From Flammeovirgaceae bacterium UBA5008 (lineage in GTDB: Bacteria > Bacteroidota > Bacteroidia > Cytophagales > Cyclobacteriaceae), in contig DGYK01000065.1 of assembly GCA_002398365.1 (NCBI GenBank), positions 1 to 64,000 of the forward strand: 64,000 nucleotides of DNA. Direction: 5' to 3'. The translations under genes and the position numbers were made by a program. Each line of letters opens with the position of its first letter. The first letter of the stretch is position 1. A model generated the notes under the pieces. That model ran no database searches, was not told the DNA's origin, and saw only the letters and a list, made by a program, of their open reading frames with translations. Positions 16,638 to 26,488 of the stretch are shown one piece after another.

Positions 16638-16668
16638 GTTCGACATGCTCTAACGGAACATGCCGAAC
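16638..16668. repeat. REP-like hairpin element, copy 2
   Basis: GTTCGACATG pairs with CATGCCGAAC (one G-T pair) around an 11-nt loop (CTCTAACGGAA), closely matching the hairpin at 5774-5806. It lies 8 nt past the stop of the gene at 16676-17185, so it may act in 3'-end protection or termination. Confidence 0.6.
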
Positions 16669-16675
16669 AGCGGGA

Positions 16676-17185
16676 TTATTTACTCCCTCTGCTTTTTAAA
16701 TAATCATCAAAGGTATCAAAGTGTCCTACGATATTACTTCCTTTATCAATGGCGAAATAATGTCCCGGCTTCTGTTTAAGTTGCCCGATGAGTGACTTAT
16801 CAAGTTTGTATTTTTTGAAAATATTGTCTAGCAGCTCCTGGTCAACATTGTCAATGGGAAATTGGATTGAAACCTCTCCATCATCATGACTCACTATGGT
16901 TGTCCCATTTTCTAATCTGATTTCACAATTATGAATGTAGTATTCAGAATTCTTAATAAAGAAAGCATTTAAATCTCCTATCGTATCAAACTGCCTGTCC
17001 AAGTATTTATAGTTGTCGGTGTAGGCGACAATCTCAGCGCTGATAATTTTTAGTCCCTGCGGTAATAGTGTTGTTGCTTGCAACGTTGACATTTCAAGGA
17101 AATAAAACCCTTCAGTCAGGCTGGATGACTTTTGATAACTCAATAGTTGAATTGTCAGATATTCGTCTAATTCGAGTGTTATCAT
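16676..17185 (-). CDS. Hypothetical protein, 169 residues
   Basis: No family recognised. The protein is soluble-looking, without a signal peptide, and mixes beta-strand segments (GTTIVSHDDGEVSIQF) with a C-terminal helical part (ELLDNIFKKYKLDKSLI) and ends FDDYLKSRG. Codon usage and length look like a real gene. It is followed by a REP-like hairpin. The next gene upstream on the same strand is a membrane protein 49 nt away, so an operon of two is possible. No function assigned. Confidence 0.6.
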   Translation of the reverse strand: MITLELDEYLTIQLLSYQKSSSLTEGFYFLEMSTLQATTLLPQGLKIISAEIVAYTDNYKYLDRQFDTIGDLNAFFIKNSEYYIHNCEIRLENGTTIVSHDDGEVSIQFPIDNVDQELLDNIFKKYKLDKSLIGQLKQKPGHYFAIDKGSNIVGHFDTFDDYLKSRGSK

Positions 17186-17234
17186 TGTAGTTGACCATTA
17201 GTTTGAACAATGTTTGTTTTTTGCTGAAAGCATA

Positions 17235-17798
17235 TCAACTTGTCTCGCTTACTCTCTTTTGAAAAACAATTACCAAATAGATCATGAGTAAAGTGACGTT
17301 CGTTAGTAGTATAATGATGCTTCGGACTAAGGCTAGATTAACGATTTCGCCCGCTTCTATGTAGCGCACTTTAGAAAGCTCTATTGCTTCAGCATAATTT
17401 TCATTAACATAGAGTTGGACAACCGTGGAGAATACAATTATCATTAATGAAATTAATCCTATCATTCGAAATGTTTTCAATGAAAGAATTGTTCCGCTAC
17501 TCATGCCCTCTTTTTTTCTTGACGAAATTATACGGAACAAAATATATAGTAGCCCTAGAAAAATGATTCCCCTATATGAAATTGAAATAACGCCCAACAA
17601 CTTAACGGGATAGAGTGAAAATGTCATTCTAACTAATCCATCTAATAAATTATCAAAAGAGTGAATTACGTATGGAAACAACATGCCTGCTACTACCAAT
17701 AAAATGACTGGATTTTTTACTTTCTCTTTTGTATCTAATGGCACCATAACCTGCTCTAGTTTTCGTATCAGATCGCCTAGTGACAACACTTCATCCAA
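17235..17798 (-). CDS. Four-helix integral membrane protein, possibly DUF2975-like
   Basis: The 187 residues contain four hydrophobic segments at about 28-50, 65-90, 110-127 and 158-182 (NPVILLVVAGMLFPYVI; LGVISISYRGIIFLGLLYIL; MIGLISLMIIVFSTVV; IIILLTNVTLLMIYLVIVF). The arrangement and the KTFRMIGLISL segment recall DUF2975 membrane proteins, but I am not certain. There is no catalytic motif. It probably shares a transcript with the hypothetical gene that follows at 16676. The strongest statement is a small inner-membrane protein. Confidence 0.6.
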   Translation of the reverse strand: MDEVLSLGDLIRKLEQVMVPLDTKEKVKNPVILLVVAGMLFPYVIHSFDNLLDGLVRMTFSLYPVKLLGVISISYRGIIFLGLLYILFRIISSRKKEGMSSGTILSLKTFRMIGLISLMIIVFSTVVQLYVNENYAEAIELSKVRYIEAGEIVNLALVRSIIILLTNVTLLMIYLVIVFQKRVSETS

Positions 17799-17894
17799 TC
17801 AGGTTGAAGTCCATACTTTATAATTTCGTTTATTGTTGGGATGAGTTCTTTCATTTTAGAGACTTAAAATGCACGTGACTCTTTCAACAAACAT

Positions 17895-17955
17895 CGTTCT
17901 TCTTCCTCACTCCCGCGATAAGTCTTGTCCGAATCAGAATTGACAGGATTTTATA
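17895..17955. repeat. Degenerate third copy of the dispersed CAGGATTTTA repeat
   Basis: TCCTCACTCC, then GTCTTGTCCGAATCAGAATTGACAGG reads like the core of the repeats at 11357 and 13026 but with more differences. It lies in the gap between the genes ending at 17798 and starting at 18030. Weak evidence on its own. Confidence 0.4.
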
Positions 17956-18029
17956 TACATAAGTCATCACTTCCGTAGAGCTATTTTAGAAATCTATGAA
18001 AATGCTGACTACAGGATGAACGCAATACG

Positions 18030-18686
18030 TTATTTCAACACTTTAAACTTATCAATTGTATAGAACTGTTTTCCAGATGCTTCTACTGATATTGTATAGT
18101 CACCCGTGTTCATTGATGGGCACTTGACTCTCAATAAAGTGTCAGAAGCAAATAGAACAGTAGCGGTGGTAAAATAAAACAAGACTCGATTACCTGAAAT
18201 ACTGCGACTGAAATTTTTTCCCTCTAACACCACCTCAGTTCCTGCAAAACCTTCTTTAGGTGCGAAATTAAAAATTATAGGGGCCGTACTGCCTTGGCTT
18301 ATAAATTGCACTACATTTCCATATATAACCTTGTCCTTCATTTGTACAAATGCTCTAACATTGTATTTCCGGTTCAGTATTAAATCATTGGTAATCTGTT
18401 TAGTGAATATTCCACGTTTCAATTTAGAAGTGAAAGTAAAGGATGATGAGAAAGAACTGTTCAATATAGGTTTATTGCTTTCCGACCAAACAAAACCAAA
18501 ACTCAACACATTTTGTTCAACGGCTAACTCTTCAATTTTTATACTAAAAGTAGCACCATCAGAATTAATGTTGGTCACATCCATTGTTATAAATACCGGG
18601 ATATTTACAGGGCTCAATGAATTATCTTCTTGAACACAACTAAAAACAAACAACGACAAAATGATGGCAACTAATCTATTATACAT
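18030..18686 (-). CDS. IPT/TIG-domain lipoprotein
   Basis: A 218-residue lipoprotein (MYNRLVAIILSLFVFSCVQ, lipid-bearing Cys at residue 17). The C-terminal 85 residues form an IPT/TIG Ig-like domain (APIIFNFAPKEGFAGTEVVLEGKNF and YTISVEASGKQFYTIDKF). Residues 25-130 are a second beta-rich, FN3-like segment (SGYGATFSIKIEEL-like strands). TIG lipoproteins in Bacteroidota are usually surface or periplasmic binding modules. It is followed 11 nt downstream of the start of the adjacent barrel gene on the same strand, so the barrel and lipoprotein are probably co-expressed. Role unknown. Confidence 0.8.
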   Translation of the reverse strand: MYNRLVAIILSLFVFSCVQEDNSLSPVNIPVFITMDVTNINSDGATFSIKIEELAVEQNVLSFGFVWSESNKPILNSSFSSSFTFTSKLKRGIFTKQITNDLILNRKYNVRAFVQMKDKVIYGNVVQFISQGSTAPIIFNFAPKEGFAGTEVVLEGKNFSRSISGNRVLFYFTTATVLFASDTLLRVKCPSMNTGDYTISVEASGKQFYTIDKFKVLK

Positions 18687-18697
18687 TTTCTTATTCT

Positions 18698-19810
18698 TTA
18701 AATTGTGTAACCCAATTTGATAGACAAACCACTATAACCTACAGACATTACGTTGCTAAATGATGTGTTAAAAAATGTCTTTTCATATCTTAAACCAAGA
18801 TGAATATTCTTTCTCTTTCCATTGTTTATTTCTATTCCAGCATCAATCGTAAATCCATAAAAGGGACGAACATTATGTAAAATATTGTCTTTTGCAACTT
18901 CGATGGTTGAGCTATTAATTACTTTATTATTGAGAACGCCAGTGGGTGAATCGACAGCTAAAATAGTAACTACCCCTCCTGCTTTAGCATATGGTCTAAT
19001 TCGCTTTCCGTTTTCTGAAATCAATTTCAGGCTTATTGGAATCATTACACCACTTAAGTCAAGCTTTGTGTAATAAGAAGAATTTGGTGTTTCATTATAA
19101 AACGTTGGCTTCGCTTTAACAAAAAGTAATTCGGTAGACAAATATAAGCTACGATTCAAAAGCAGAGGAAAGTCACCAAATAGCCCAACCGTGATAACAC
19201 TTTGGTCGACTTGATTAGAGATGGTGCTCTCATTTCCTAACTGTGAAGTGAATTTGAGTTGACCATACGCTACGGTTACTCCAATTTTTTTATAATTTAA
19301 TTTATCAGAGTTACCTACGCCTTTATTGCATTGATCCACAAACCTTCGAAGTGATGCCTTGGTGTAGCTAAGCCTCGAAAGTGTCGTTTCTCTTCCGTCA
19401 AATTTGGTTGACTTTTTCAAAACAGCCTTAAAGTTTCTTCGTTGAAATTTTATGAGACTATCCTGTTTTTTTAAGAGGTAGTGCTTTCTACCCTTGTATA
19501 AACTAGTATTGCCGGTTGTAAGCAGCAAATAAAATTTATCAGATCCATCAAAAGAAAGTGACTGATAGAGGTCTCCATCGAACCTATATTCATTTACTTC
19601 CGCAGGCGAAAAAAATACCCAAGGAACCTTCTTGGACTCTCGAAACGCTACCTTAAGCATACCATGACGAGAAACAAAACCTTGCTTATAGGCCGAATCA
19701 GTTCTAACATAATCCGGTTTGGATTGCCCGAATGAAAAAAGAGAAATCATGAGCAACTTCAAGGTTATAGCGATAAGTTTTTTGTTTATAGTTGAAATAT
19801 TCATGTCCAT
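18698..19810 (-). CDS. PorT-family outer-membrane beta-barrel protein
   Basis: A 370-residue protein with a signal peptide (LLMISLFSFGQ, cut near residue 29). Residues 30-160 are a periplasmic or linker domain, and residues 165-370 alternate strands ending in the aromatic-terminated SVGYSGLSIKLGYTI, typical of the outer membrane beta-barrel (PorT/OmpW-like) family. It sits directly upstream of the TIG lipoprotein on the minus strand, with an 11-nt gap, so the two form a likely envelope pair. I cannot assign a transported substrate. An alternative start at residue 3 is possible. Confidence 0.75.
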   Translation of the reverse strand: MDMNISTINKKLIAITLKLLMISLFSFGQSKPDYVRTDSAYKQGFVSRHGMLKVAFRESKKVPWVFFSPAEVNEYRFDGDLYQSLSFDGSDKFYLLLTTGNTSLYKGRKHYLLKKQDSLIKFQRRNFKAVLKKSTKFDGRETTLSRLSYTKASLRRFVDQCNKGVGNSDKLNYKKIGVTVAYGQLKFTSQLGNESTISNQVDQSVITVGLFGDFPLLLNRSLYLSTELLFVKAKPTFYNETPNSSYYTKLDLSGVMIPISLKLISENGKRIRPYAKAGGVVTILAVDSPTGVLNNKVINSSTIEVAKDNILHNVRPFYGFTIDAGIEINNGKRKNIHLGLRYEKTFFNTSFSNVMSVGYSGLSIKLGYTI

Positions 19811-20058
19811 TGTAATTGGCTCTTATATTGATTGAGGGTAAATATCTTAAAATAGTTTGATAAACCGATAATCTGTATTCAAGCTTATTTGAAAAACCAA
19901 TTAACTGAGGAGATAATCCCTTCCACTCCCGCCTAACATGATTATCATTGGCAGAAACTGGAAAGCAAGAAAGGATCAGTTGTCGCGTAGGTTATGATAG
20001 TTGTTCTCGACAGAATCCTTCGAGACGGGTACTTCGAAGCTGGTGTGATTTCAGCAAT

Positions 20059-20535
20059 TTAAATGATTTTTTGAATACGCATTCCAGTTGATAATATCAG
20101 TTTGTGTATCTCTCCTTCTGCAATGGTAATCTTAAAATACATTGTCGAGTCCGGGTTTTGCTTGTTAACAAATGGGAAATTGAATTCTTTAAATGTTTGT
20201 TCTCCCGAAATTGATTTTTTTGTTATGATCGAAACTGTAATAATGGAATCGCTGGGATATGCATTATTCTTTATCACGTCATATCCTTTTTCAAAAAGCC
20301 ACTTTAATTGTTCAGGGTTTGCTTTCTGTAAAATCTCTTCACTCAATAATTGATTTAAACTGTCCGGTTTATTTTCTTCAATTAAATGCAATGACTTCTT
20401 TGCTAATGCCAATTCTTTACCATCTTTCAGTTCATTTATCCCTCTTCCACTTTCAGAATAGTTAAAACTACAACTAGTCATAATGAATATGAAAATCATC
20501 TGAACATTTAAAGTCACTCTCCTTTTCATAAGCAT
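20059..20535 (-). CDS. Hypothetical lipoprotein, 158 residues
   Basis: The N-terminus has a lipobox-like FIMTSCSFNYSE after a hydrophobic stretch, so the protein is probably a lipoprotein with the lipidated Cys near residue 22. The mature part is a mixed alpha/beta domain with KSLHLIEENKPDSLNQLLSEEI and a C-terminal pair of strands (MYFKITIAEGEIHKLIL). No known family recognised. It stands alone in a gap-rich area with a small unknown gene upstream. Function unknown. Confidence 0.6.
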   Translation of the reverse strand: MLMKRRVTLNVQMIFIFIMTSCSFNYSESGRGINELKDGKELALAKKSLHLIEENKPDSLNQLLSEEILQKANPEQLKWLFEKGYDVIKNNAYPSDSIITVSIITKKSISGEQTFKEFNFPFVNKQNPDSTMYFKITIAEGEIHKLILSTGMRIQKII

Positions 20536-20631
20536 TCATTTCGATTGATTCTACCAAATTTCGGAGTTCTAACCCACTCCTGCAAATCATTAATGACCTC
20601 CTTATGAATTAACCATTTTTTTGAGTACTCG

Positions 20632-21045
20632 TTACTTTAATGTGTAATTTCCGTCAGTACGGGTAGCCGTTACCTCATAAAATTGCTCTGAAGTACTTTT
20701 AGTAACTATTCCTAGAATGAGATGAACTGTTTTTTCAAGAAGATCAATCTGTTGTTGGAAATCCTTCATATAAATCATAGATCTCTTATCTTCAACTTCT
20801 TGAAAGCCCGCCAGAGAATTGCTTTCGTGCAATATTTCTCTTAATTTCTTTCCCTTATTTGAATTTTTATCGATGTCTATATTTAAAGTAAAGCCCGGTT
20901 GTTTATCCAACCCTATGCCATATAAAATCATTTGTCGCGAGTCAGTAATTCTCAAATTAAATTTGGGAATGTTACAATGAATGGTAACACTCATACAGGA
21001 GCCGTCAATCAAACTTTTCTCCAGTATTTCTTTCAATGGCGACAT
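20632..21045 (-). CDS. Hypothetical protein, 137 residues
   Basis: No recognised domain. The protein lacks a signal peptide and has a middle helical run (GKKLREILHESNSLAGFQEVE) between two strand-rich stretches. The final segment (EQFYEVTATRTDGNYTLK) looks like a small beta hairpin. No partner or regulation can be deduced. I list it because the reading frame is long, begins with a plausible ATG and does not sit antisense to any recognised gene. Confidence 0.5.
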   Translation of the reverse strand: MSPLKEILEKSLIDGSCMSVTIHCNIPKFNLRITDSRQMILYGIGLDKQPGFTLNIDIDKNSNKGKKLREILHESNSLAGFQEVEDKRSMIYMKDFQQQIDLLEKTVHLILGIVTKSTSEQFYEVTATRTDGNYTLK

Positions 21046-21217
21046 GGAACTATATTTAATAAGATTAAGTTACGATTAAGCAAGAATTTAAAACCGGGGT
21101 CCTTTCTATTCATCGAACTTTGAACGAAGATAAAAATTAAAATTAACTCACTACCGCAATATGGAAGGAACATGCAATTGAAGATGGTGCACATCAGTCA
21201 ATTGTTTTTGACCACCT

Positions 21218-21961
21218 TTAACTATTAAGATATTTATTGGGAACGTTTACTGGATGATAGTCAATTCCGTATTGTGCTTTTAACAAGAGTGACACAACTT
21301 CATAAACATGATTCTCTGTCCGCTGAAATTGCCGGAGGAGTCCCATCATGGCATAGCTTATCGGATTCACCGAAGGAATGAATGTTTCCCATTCATAACC
21401 TTTGCCCCACACAAGTCCTTTTACTGTTAATGACAAGTCGGCCTTTTGGGAGATCAGGAAATTCAATACATCCAAACATTTATTGGCGTCTTGATTTACC
21501 GTATGAAAAATCGGAGTGTGTCCACCAAAGCCATTGGTATCAAGTCCTGCGGTGGCGTTAATGTCAGCTCCGTGTTTGACAAGAACCTCCGCACATGCCA
21601 GATGATTGTATTCCGCACAGATATGTAACAATGAAACTTCGTACAGCGGTGTGAAAGCACCATCCAAAGAGTATTTTTTTAGCAACACATTTTTACTGGA
21701 AGATAACTGATTGTCCAGTTGATTAGCATCGTCCAATAAAACAGCTAGCAATGCCGGGTCATCCAACTCCAGTCCGTAGTCCACCAATACACTCATGCAT
21801 TTCTTGAATAATGGCCCGCGGGTATACATGTTAATGAGTTTGTAAATAAGGGGTTTACCATCAATTATTTGATTAGGACTTATTCCCTTCTCCAAACACT
21901 CTTTAATTTCATCCACAGAATGTAGTTCAAAGGCCGTTATGATTTTTTTTAAATAATCCAT
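21218..21961 (-). CDS. Ankyrin-repeat protein
   Basis: The 247-residue reading from MDYLKKIITA carries ankyrin repeats at residues about 105-180 (VSLLHICAEYNHLACAEVLVKHGADINATAGL and HTPIFHTVNQDANKCLDVLNFLISQKADLSL), plus weaker repeats N-terminally (DEIKECLEKGISPNQ). An ATG at 21988 would add nine residues that do not resemble anything. Bacterial ankyrin proteins usually bind other proteins, often as immunity or scaffolding factors. No toxin or partner gene is adjacent, so no role is assigned. Confidence 0.85.
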   Translation of the reverse strand: MDYLKKIITAFELHSVDEIKECLEKGISPNQIIDGKPLIYKLINMYTRGPLFKKCMSVLVDYGLELDDPALLAVLLDDANQLDNQLSSSKNVLLKKYSLDGAFTPLYEVSLLHICAEYNHLACAEVLVKHGADINATAGLDTNGFGGHTPIFHTVNQDANKCLDVLNFLISQKADLSLTVKGLVWGKGYEWETFIPSVNPISYAMMGLLRQFQRTENHVYEVVSLLLKAQYGIDYHPVNVPNKYLNS

Positions 21962-21988
21962 GTAAACAATTGTATTAAGTGAAACCAC

Positions 21989-22293
21989 GATTCACAACTC
22001 ATTGGTTTGCGTTGGCTATCTGCGGCCGAAACGAAATAGAAAATCCAAATTCTGTTGCTGGTTGCAAACCGGTACCAAATTAATCATTTTAGGAGATAGC
22101 GCCATGCGGTAACGCGAAGGGCCAATGAAGACAGCTTACCACTGAAGTAACTGAGCCAAGACGATGTTGGCGGTAGTGTGTTGTAGGATGCTTGGTAGAT
22201 AACCGGAAGTCAGGTTGTCTGTGATTGTCTTATTATTTCTTTAAGAGCTAATGGTTGTAACCATCACCGCACTACTTACGAAGAATAAACAAA
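21989..22293. other. Intergenic stretch without recognised genes
   Basis: Roughly 300 nt between the ankyrin gene and the response regulator. I see only a short palindrome (ATGGTT-GT-AACCAT, 22251-22264), just past the regulator stop and possibly part of its 3' end. Other open frames here look accidental. Confidence 0.4.
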
Positions 22294-22971
22294 TCACAAC
22301 TTGACCAATCCATTTCTGATTGCGTACAAAACCAATCCCGCCACGTTTTTCGCTCCGGTTTTTCTTAAAAGATTGTTGCGATGTCCATTCACCGTCTTGG
22401 GGCTTATGCTTAAGCGATCGGCAATTTCTTCGGTGGTGAGTTGTAGGCAAATCATTTGAATGATTTCTTCCTCCCGCTTGGTTAATTCTTCAATTGAAAT
22501 GAATGAGGAACGTGTCAAATTCTTGCGGTTCACTTTCTTTTGAATGGCTTTCAGCGTGAGCGCATTGATATACGAGCCTTTGTGATAAACAGAAGTAATG
22601 GCTTCATACACTTCGTCCGGGTCAGAATCTTTCACAAGATAGCCGTGTGCCCCACTCTCAATCAATTGTGCGATGTGGCTCTCATCGTTGGAAATCGAGA
22701 GAATGATGATTTTTATATCCGGATAGTGTTTTACCAGTTCGATGGTGACATGCTTGCCACTGAATTCTTCTTTTCCATTGGGGGGAAGGGAAAGATCTAG
22801 GAGCATCACATCCGGGCGTACAGCTACATTCTTTAATTTTTCACATACGGTGTAACCCTCTGCAGATTCAAACACAACCTGTAACTCCGGCCAACTGGAA
22901 AGAATCGCTTTCATACCTTGTCGGAAAAGCAATTGATCTTCTACTAAGCCTATGTGAATGGTAGGTTGCAT
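22294..22971 (-). CDS. LuxR-family response regulator (NarL/FixJ type)
   Basis: The 225-residue protein has a CheY-like receiver (residues 4-125) with acidic residues near 11-12 (VEDQ), phospho-acceptor D59 in DVMLLDLSLPP, and the conserved K near residue 110 in LVKDSDPDEV. A LuxR/GerE helix-turn-helix follows at about 165-225 (LTKREEEIIQMICLQLTTEEIADRLSISPKTVNGHRNNLLRKTG). It is separated from the sensor kinase by 6 nt on the same strand, forming a cognate two-component pair. Targets unknown; the divergent giant gene is the nearest candidate. Confidence 0.95.
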   Translation of the reverse strand: MQPTIHIGLVEDQLLFRQGMKAILSSWPELQVVFESAEGYTVCEKLKNVAVRPDVMLLDLSLPPNGKEEFSGKHVTIELVKHYPDIKIIILSISNDESHIAQLIESGAHGYLVKDSDPDEVYEAITSVYHKGSYINALTLKAIQKKVNRKNLTRSSFISIEELTKREEEIIQMICLQLTTEEIADRLSISPKTVNGHRNNLLRKTGAKNVAGLVLYAIRNGLVKL

Positions 22972-22977
22972 ATTTAA

Positions 22978-25900
22978 TTAATGAACTTGTAAAAATAGAT
23001 TCACCGGAATGTGGATGATCGAATAAAAACCATTGGATCTGTTCTTATCGATTCGAAAAGTGCCACCCATGGTAGTCACGCGCATTTCGATATTGCTAAG
23101 ACCTCGGCCGTCTGTCTTTTGATTTCTGATTCCGCTACCATCATCTTGATAGGTGAATAACAATGTGTCTGCATCTTGACGAAGAACCATTTCAATTTGT
23201 TTGGCTTGAGAATGTTTGAGTGTATTATTCACCAACTCCATAAAAATACGGTATAAGTTCAATTCTACCGTCATCGGCCATCGCATGGAAACATCCGGTG
23301 TTTCAAACATTACTTTCAATTTTTGAGCCTCATTGATTTGTTGCATCGTAGACTCGATGGTTTTGATCAAGCCAAATTCATTGAGCGTGGGCGGCATTAA
23401 TTCATGACTGATTCTTCGCATGGTGGCCAGCGCAGCTTCCGTCAATTTAAAAACTTCCAACAGATTCGGTTCCAGATTACCCATGCCTTTGGCATAGAGG
23501 TCGCGCACCCGCACAATGTGCATGCGGGCGATGGAGAGCACGGCACCCAGTTCATCGTGTAGATCTTGTGAAATTCGCTTGCGTTCTTCATCGAGCGTTT
23601 CAATACTTGTTTTTAATAATTTTTGCTGATGGAAAAACTTCACTTCCAACTCCAGCAAATCTTTCGTTTGCTCTAACTCTAAATTTTTCTCTTTCAGCAT
23701 GGCAGCCTGCTCCAACAGCGTGGCATTTTGAAAAGCAATTTCCTTGTTCTGTTGTTGAATCTCAATGGTTCGGTCGGCTACAATTTTTTCCAACTGAATC
23801 GCTCGATTCTTCAACGAATGGATATGTACATAATAAAATCCCGGAAGCACCATCAACGCTGCTAACGAAATTAAAATCCACAACCAAGGTTTTCTCCAAA
23901 GTGGTGCATCGATGACGATGGGAAGTAGGGTAGCTTCTTCCTGCCAATTACCGTAGGAGTCAGAGGCTTTCACTTTAAAAGTGTAACTGCCCGGTTGGAT
24001 GTTGGTGAAATTGATGTGTTGCAAAGAACCGATGTCGTGCCATTGATTATCATAATTTTCTAACATGTAGCGGTAACGTGCTCTTGCGGGGAGTGAAAAA
24101 CCTATCGTGATAAAATCAAATCCAAAATCACGCTCACTATATTTCAATGTAAAATAAGATGTGGTATCTGTTTTTTTCAAAAAATCTTCATAGTTCGTGA
24201 TCTGTTTTCCGTTGACGTAATAGCCCGTGATGGTTGCTTTCGACACCGGGTTGCCGGTATTAATTTTTTGAGGATCAAAATACGTTACACCATTAATTCC
24301 ACCAAAATACATTCTTCCAGACTTCGACTTAAAAAAAGCGCCTGTATTAAACTCATTGGATTGCAGTCCATCGAATACATCAAAGTTTTGCATCTGACGG
24401 GTTTCCGGATTGAATTTACACAGCCCTTTGTTTGTGCTGAGCCAAAGGTTGCCATCATTGTCTTCTAAAATTCCATACACAACATTATTGGGAAGTCCAT
24501 CTTCAACCCGGTAGTGTGTAAACTTATCTTGCTCCGGGTGATAGAGGCATAGTCCATTGCCACCCGTACCAATCCACATTCTTTTTTTTGAATCGCGGAA
24601 AACACATTTAATGCCACCTGCCGCCTGAATAAAACTATCATCATTGGGATGGTTGTAAAACTGCTTGATTCGTTTTCGGGTACTGAACTGATAAAGGTTT
24701 AAGGGGTTGGGAGCTGTAGCTCCAAACCCAACCCAAACTGTATCACCATACACCTGCAATTCCTGAACATCGTAAGAAGATATTTCATCAAAAAGGAATT
24801 CCCACTTTCCATAATTCAATAATTTAATCCGGGCACCTGCGATGATGGCTCGTTTGATCTTGGGGTAAAGTTTAATATCTCGGTGCTGCGATAAGCCTGC
24901 TGAAATAAATTTATCACCCTTCAACAGCCAGGCTTCATCTTCGTTTAATAACCATAATTCACCAGCCTCATCAGTCATGATGTGTCGGATGCGGCCCGGG
25001 GCTGATAAAGGAATTGATTTTTTTGCAGATAAGTCAACCACATCGATACCATCAGGTGTACTAACATAGATAATGGTGTCGTTGTTCGTATAAATGGCAT
25101 CCACATAATTTTGCCGGAGGCGAAGGGTACTATTGCTAGATGTGCCCAGATAGCCGAACTGATTAGCGCGTGGGTTGTATTTCTTTAAGCCATAACCCAG
25201 CGTACCAATCCAGATGACACCATCGCGCGTTTGGTACAAAGCTCTGATGGGATTGCTTGCGCTACCTACTATTTCGAAAGAGGAGATCTTATCGTTTAGA
25301 TTGCCTTGTTTGTCGTATATCAAAATATGATCATCCCAGGCAAGCCACATGTCGCCATTGGTCATGTTGTGCATTTGAACGTAAGAAGCCCAGTACTTGA
25401 ACCGATAATCCACTTCCCACTTGCCTGGCGAGACGTATTTCAATAAGAGGGATTTGAAAAATGTATAAACTTGGTCTTGGGCCGGTAGATAGAAAGCTCC
25501 TAATATTTCGGCTGGGGAATACATCCAGTCTTTTACTCCGGGTAATTTTTGTAGCGTGAATGTATTGCCGATCACAAAATTGCCTTTGGCTTTTGTCTTG
25601 AAGAAGGCTACTACCGGCTTGCCAACAATCTGCTTAAACTCATCTTGCAAAAAAAATTGTTTCCGTCTTATGTCAAAGTGAAAGAAGCCTTCGTTTGTGC
25701 TAAGTGCAATTACACCGGGTGAATATTCTGCAACAGACCAAATGTATACTTCAGGATTCATCGCCACTCCGTCAATCGCCAGTTTGTAATTTGAAAATGT
25801 ATCGGTGGAAGGATTGTATTTGCTCAGATAACCAAGTGTCGCTACCCAAAGGTTTTTTTCAACGTCTACAAACAGATGCGTGATTAAGTTCTTTACAATG

Positions 25901-26130
25901 GAAAGCGAATCACTTTGCCTGTTACGATAAATCTTAAAGGTTTGACCATCGTATCGGTTGAGGCCATCTTGTGTACCCACCCACAAGTAGCCAATTTCAT
26001 CTTGCACTAAACAGGTAACTCCAGACTGCGATAACCCTTCGTTGATCGACAGATCTTCAAACCGATACGTCTTTTGGGCGAGGGAAACCAAAGATGCAAA
26101 CCACGTAAGAAAAAAAAGAATAAATCTCAT
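22978..26130 (-). CDS. Periplasmic-propeller sensor histidine kinase (non-hybrid)
   Basis: The 1050-residue protein has a signal peptide (LASLVSLAQ cut near 19) and two-component-regulator propeller blades from about 20 to 640 (for example LWVGTQDGLNRYDGQTF and NLWLSTNKGLCKFN). A Y_Y_Y domain follows around 680-735, then one membrane helix near 740-765 (PWLWILISLAALMVLPGFYY), a coiled coil at 775-850, the HisKA_3 phospho-acceptor H858 in SQDLHDELGAVLS, and a GHKL ATPase with DDGSGI and GRGLSNIEMR. There is no receiver or AraC output domain, so it is not a hybrid HTCS-type kinase. It works with the adjacent LuxR-type regulator. The gene is divergent from the giant surface protein, 554 nt away. 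Confidence 0.94.
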   Translation of the reverse strand: MRFILFFLTWFASLVSLAQKTYRFEDLSINEGLSQSGVTCLVQDEIGYLWVGTQDGLNRYDGQTFKIYRNRQSDSLSIVKNLITHLFVDVEKNLWVATLGYLSKYNPSTDTFSNYKLAIDGVAMNPEVYIWSVAEYSPGVIALSTNEGFFHFDIRRKQFFLQDEFKQIVGKPVVAFFKTKAKGNFVIGNTFTLQKLPGVKDWMYSPAEILGAFYLPAQDQVYTFFKSLLLKYVSPGKWEVDYRFKYWASYVQMHNMTNGDMWLAWDDHILIYDKQGNLNDKISSFEIVGSASNPIRALYQTRDGVIWIGTLGYGLKKYNPRANQFGYLGTSSNSTLRLRQNYVDAIYTNNDTIIYVSTPDGIDVVDLSAKKSIPLSAPGRIRHIMTDEAGELWLLNEDEAWLLKGDKFISAGLSQHRDIKLYPKIKRAIIAGARIKLLNYGKWEFLFDEISSYDVQELQVYGDTVWVGFGATAPNPLNLYQFSTRKRIKQFYNHPNDDSFIQAAGGIKCVFRDSKKRMWIGTGGNGLCLYHPEQDKFTHYRVEDGLPNNVVYGILEDNDGNLWLSTNKGLCKFNPETRQMQNFDVFDGLQSNEFNTGAFFKSKSGRMYFGGINGVTYFDPQKINTGNPVSKATITGYYVNGKQITNYEDFLKKTDTTSYFTLKYSERDFGFDFITIGFSLPARARYRYMLENYDNQWHDIGSLQHINFTNIQPGSYTFKVKASDSYGNWQEEATLLPIVIDAPLWRKPWLWILISLAALMVLPGFYYVHIHSLKNRAIQLEKIVADRTIEIQQQNKEIAFQNATLLEQAAMLKEKNLELEQTKDLLELEVKFFHQQKLLKTSIETLDEERKRISQDLHDELGAVLSIARMHIVRVRDLYAKGMGNLEPNLLEVFKLTEAALATMRRISHELMPPTLNEFGLIKTIESTMQQINEAQKLKVMFETPDVSMRWPMTVELNLYRIFMELVNNTLKHSQAKQIEMVLRQDADTLLFTYQDDGSGIRNQKTDGRGLSNIEMRVTTMGGTFRIDKNRSNGFYSIIHIPVNLFLQVH

Positions 26131-26488
26131 CTACTGGTATTAAATCGTTCTTCTATTTTTTAGCACGTATTTCAATTCGTAATAATGGTTCAGCACCTCT
26201 CCACACAATAACCCTGCAATCTGCAAGTCAAATAAAGGAGGTGGTAGCATAAAAACATCCGATTTTAAAAATAGACATAAGTACCTGTTTTTGAAAACGT
26301 AAAAGGGGAAGTCGTTTTGCAGCACTTTCAGAGGGATCGCTGTAATCTACATATTCAAATATTGGTTAAAAATCAAATAGAAAAGCAGACAGCAACGCAT
26401 GTTGCCGCCTGCCAATTCTAAACCCAAACATGAGGAGGAACAAAACTCATCAAAGTTTATTTGCCCGTCAATGGATAAAAGTATGTGA

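Noticed and set aside
21989..22293. Possible remnant of a mobile element in the gap before the response regulator
   Set aside because: No inverted repeats, transposase fragments or target duplications could be found.
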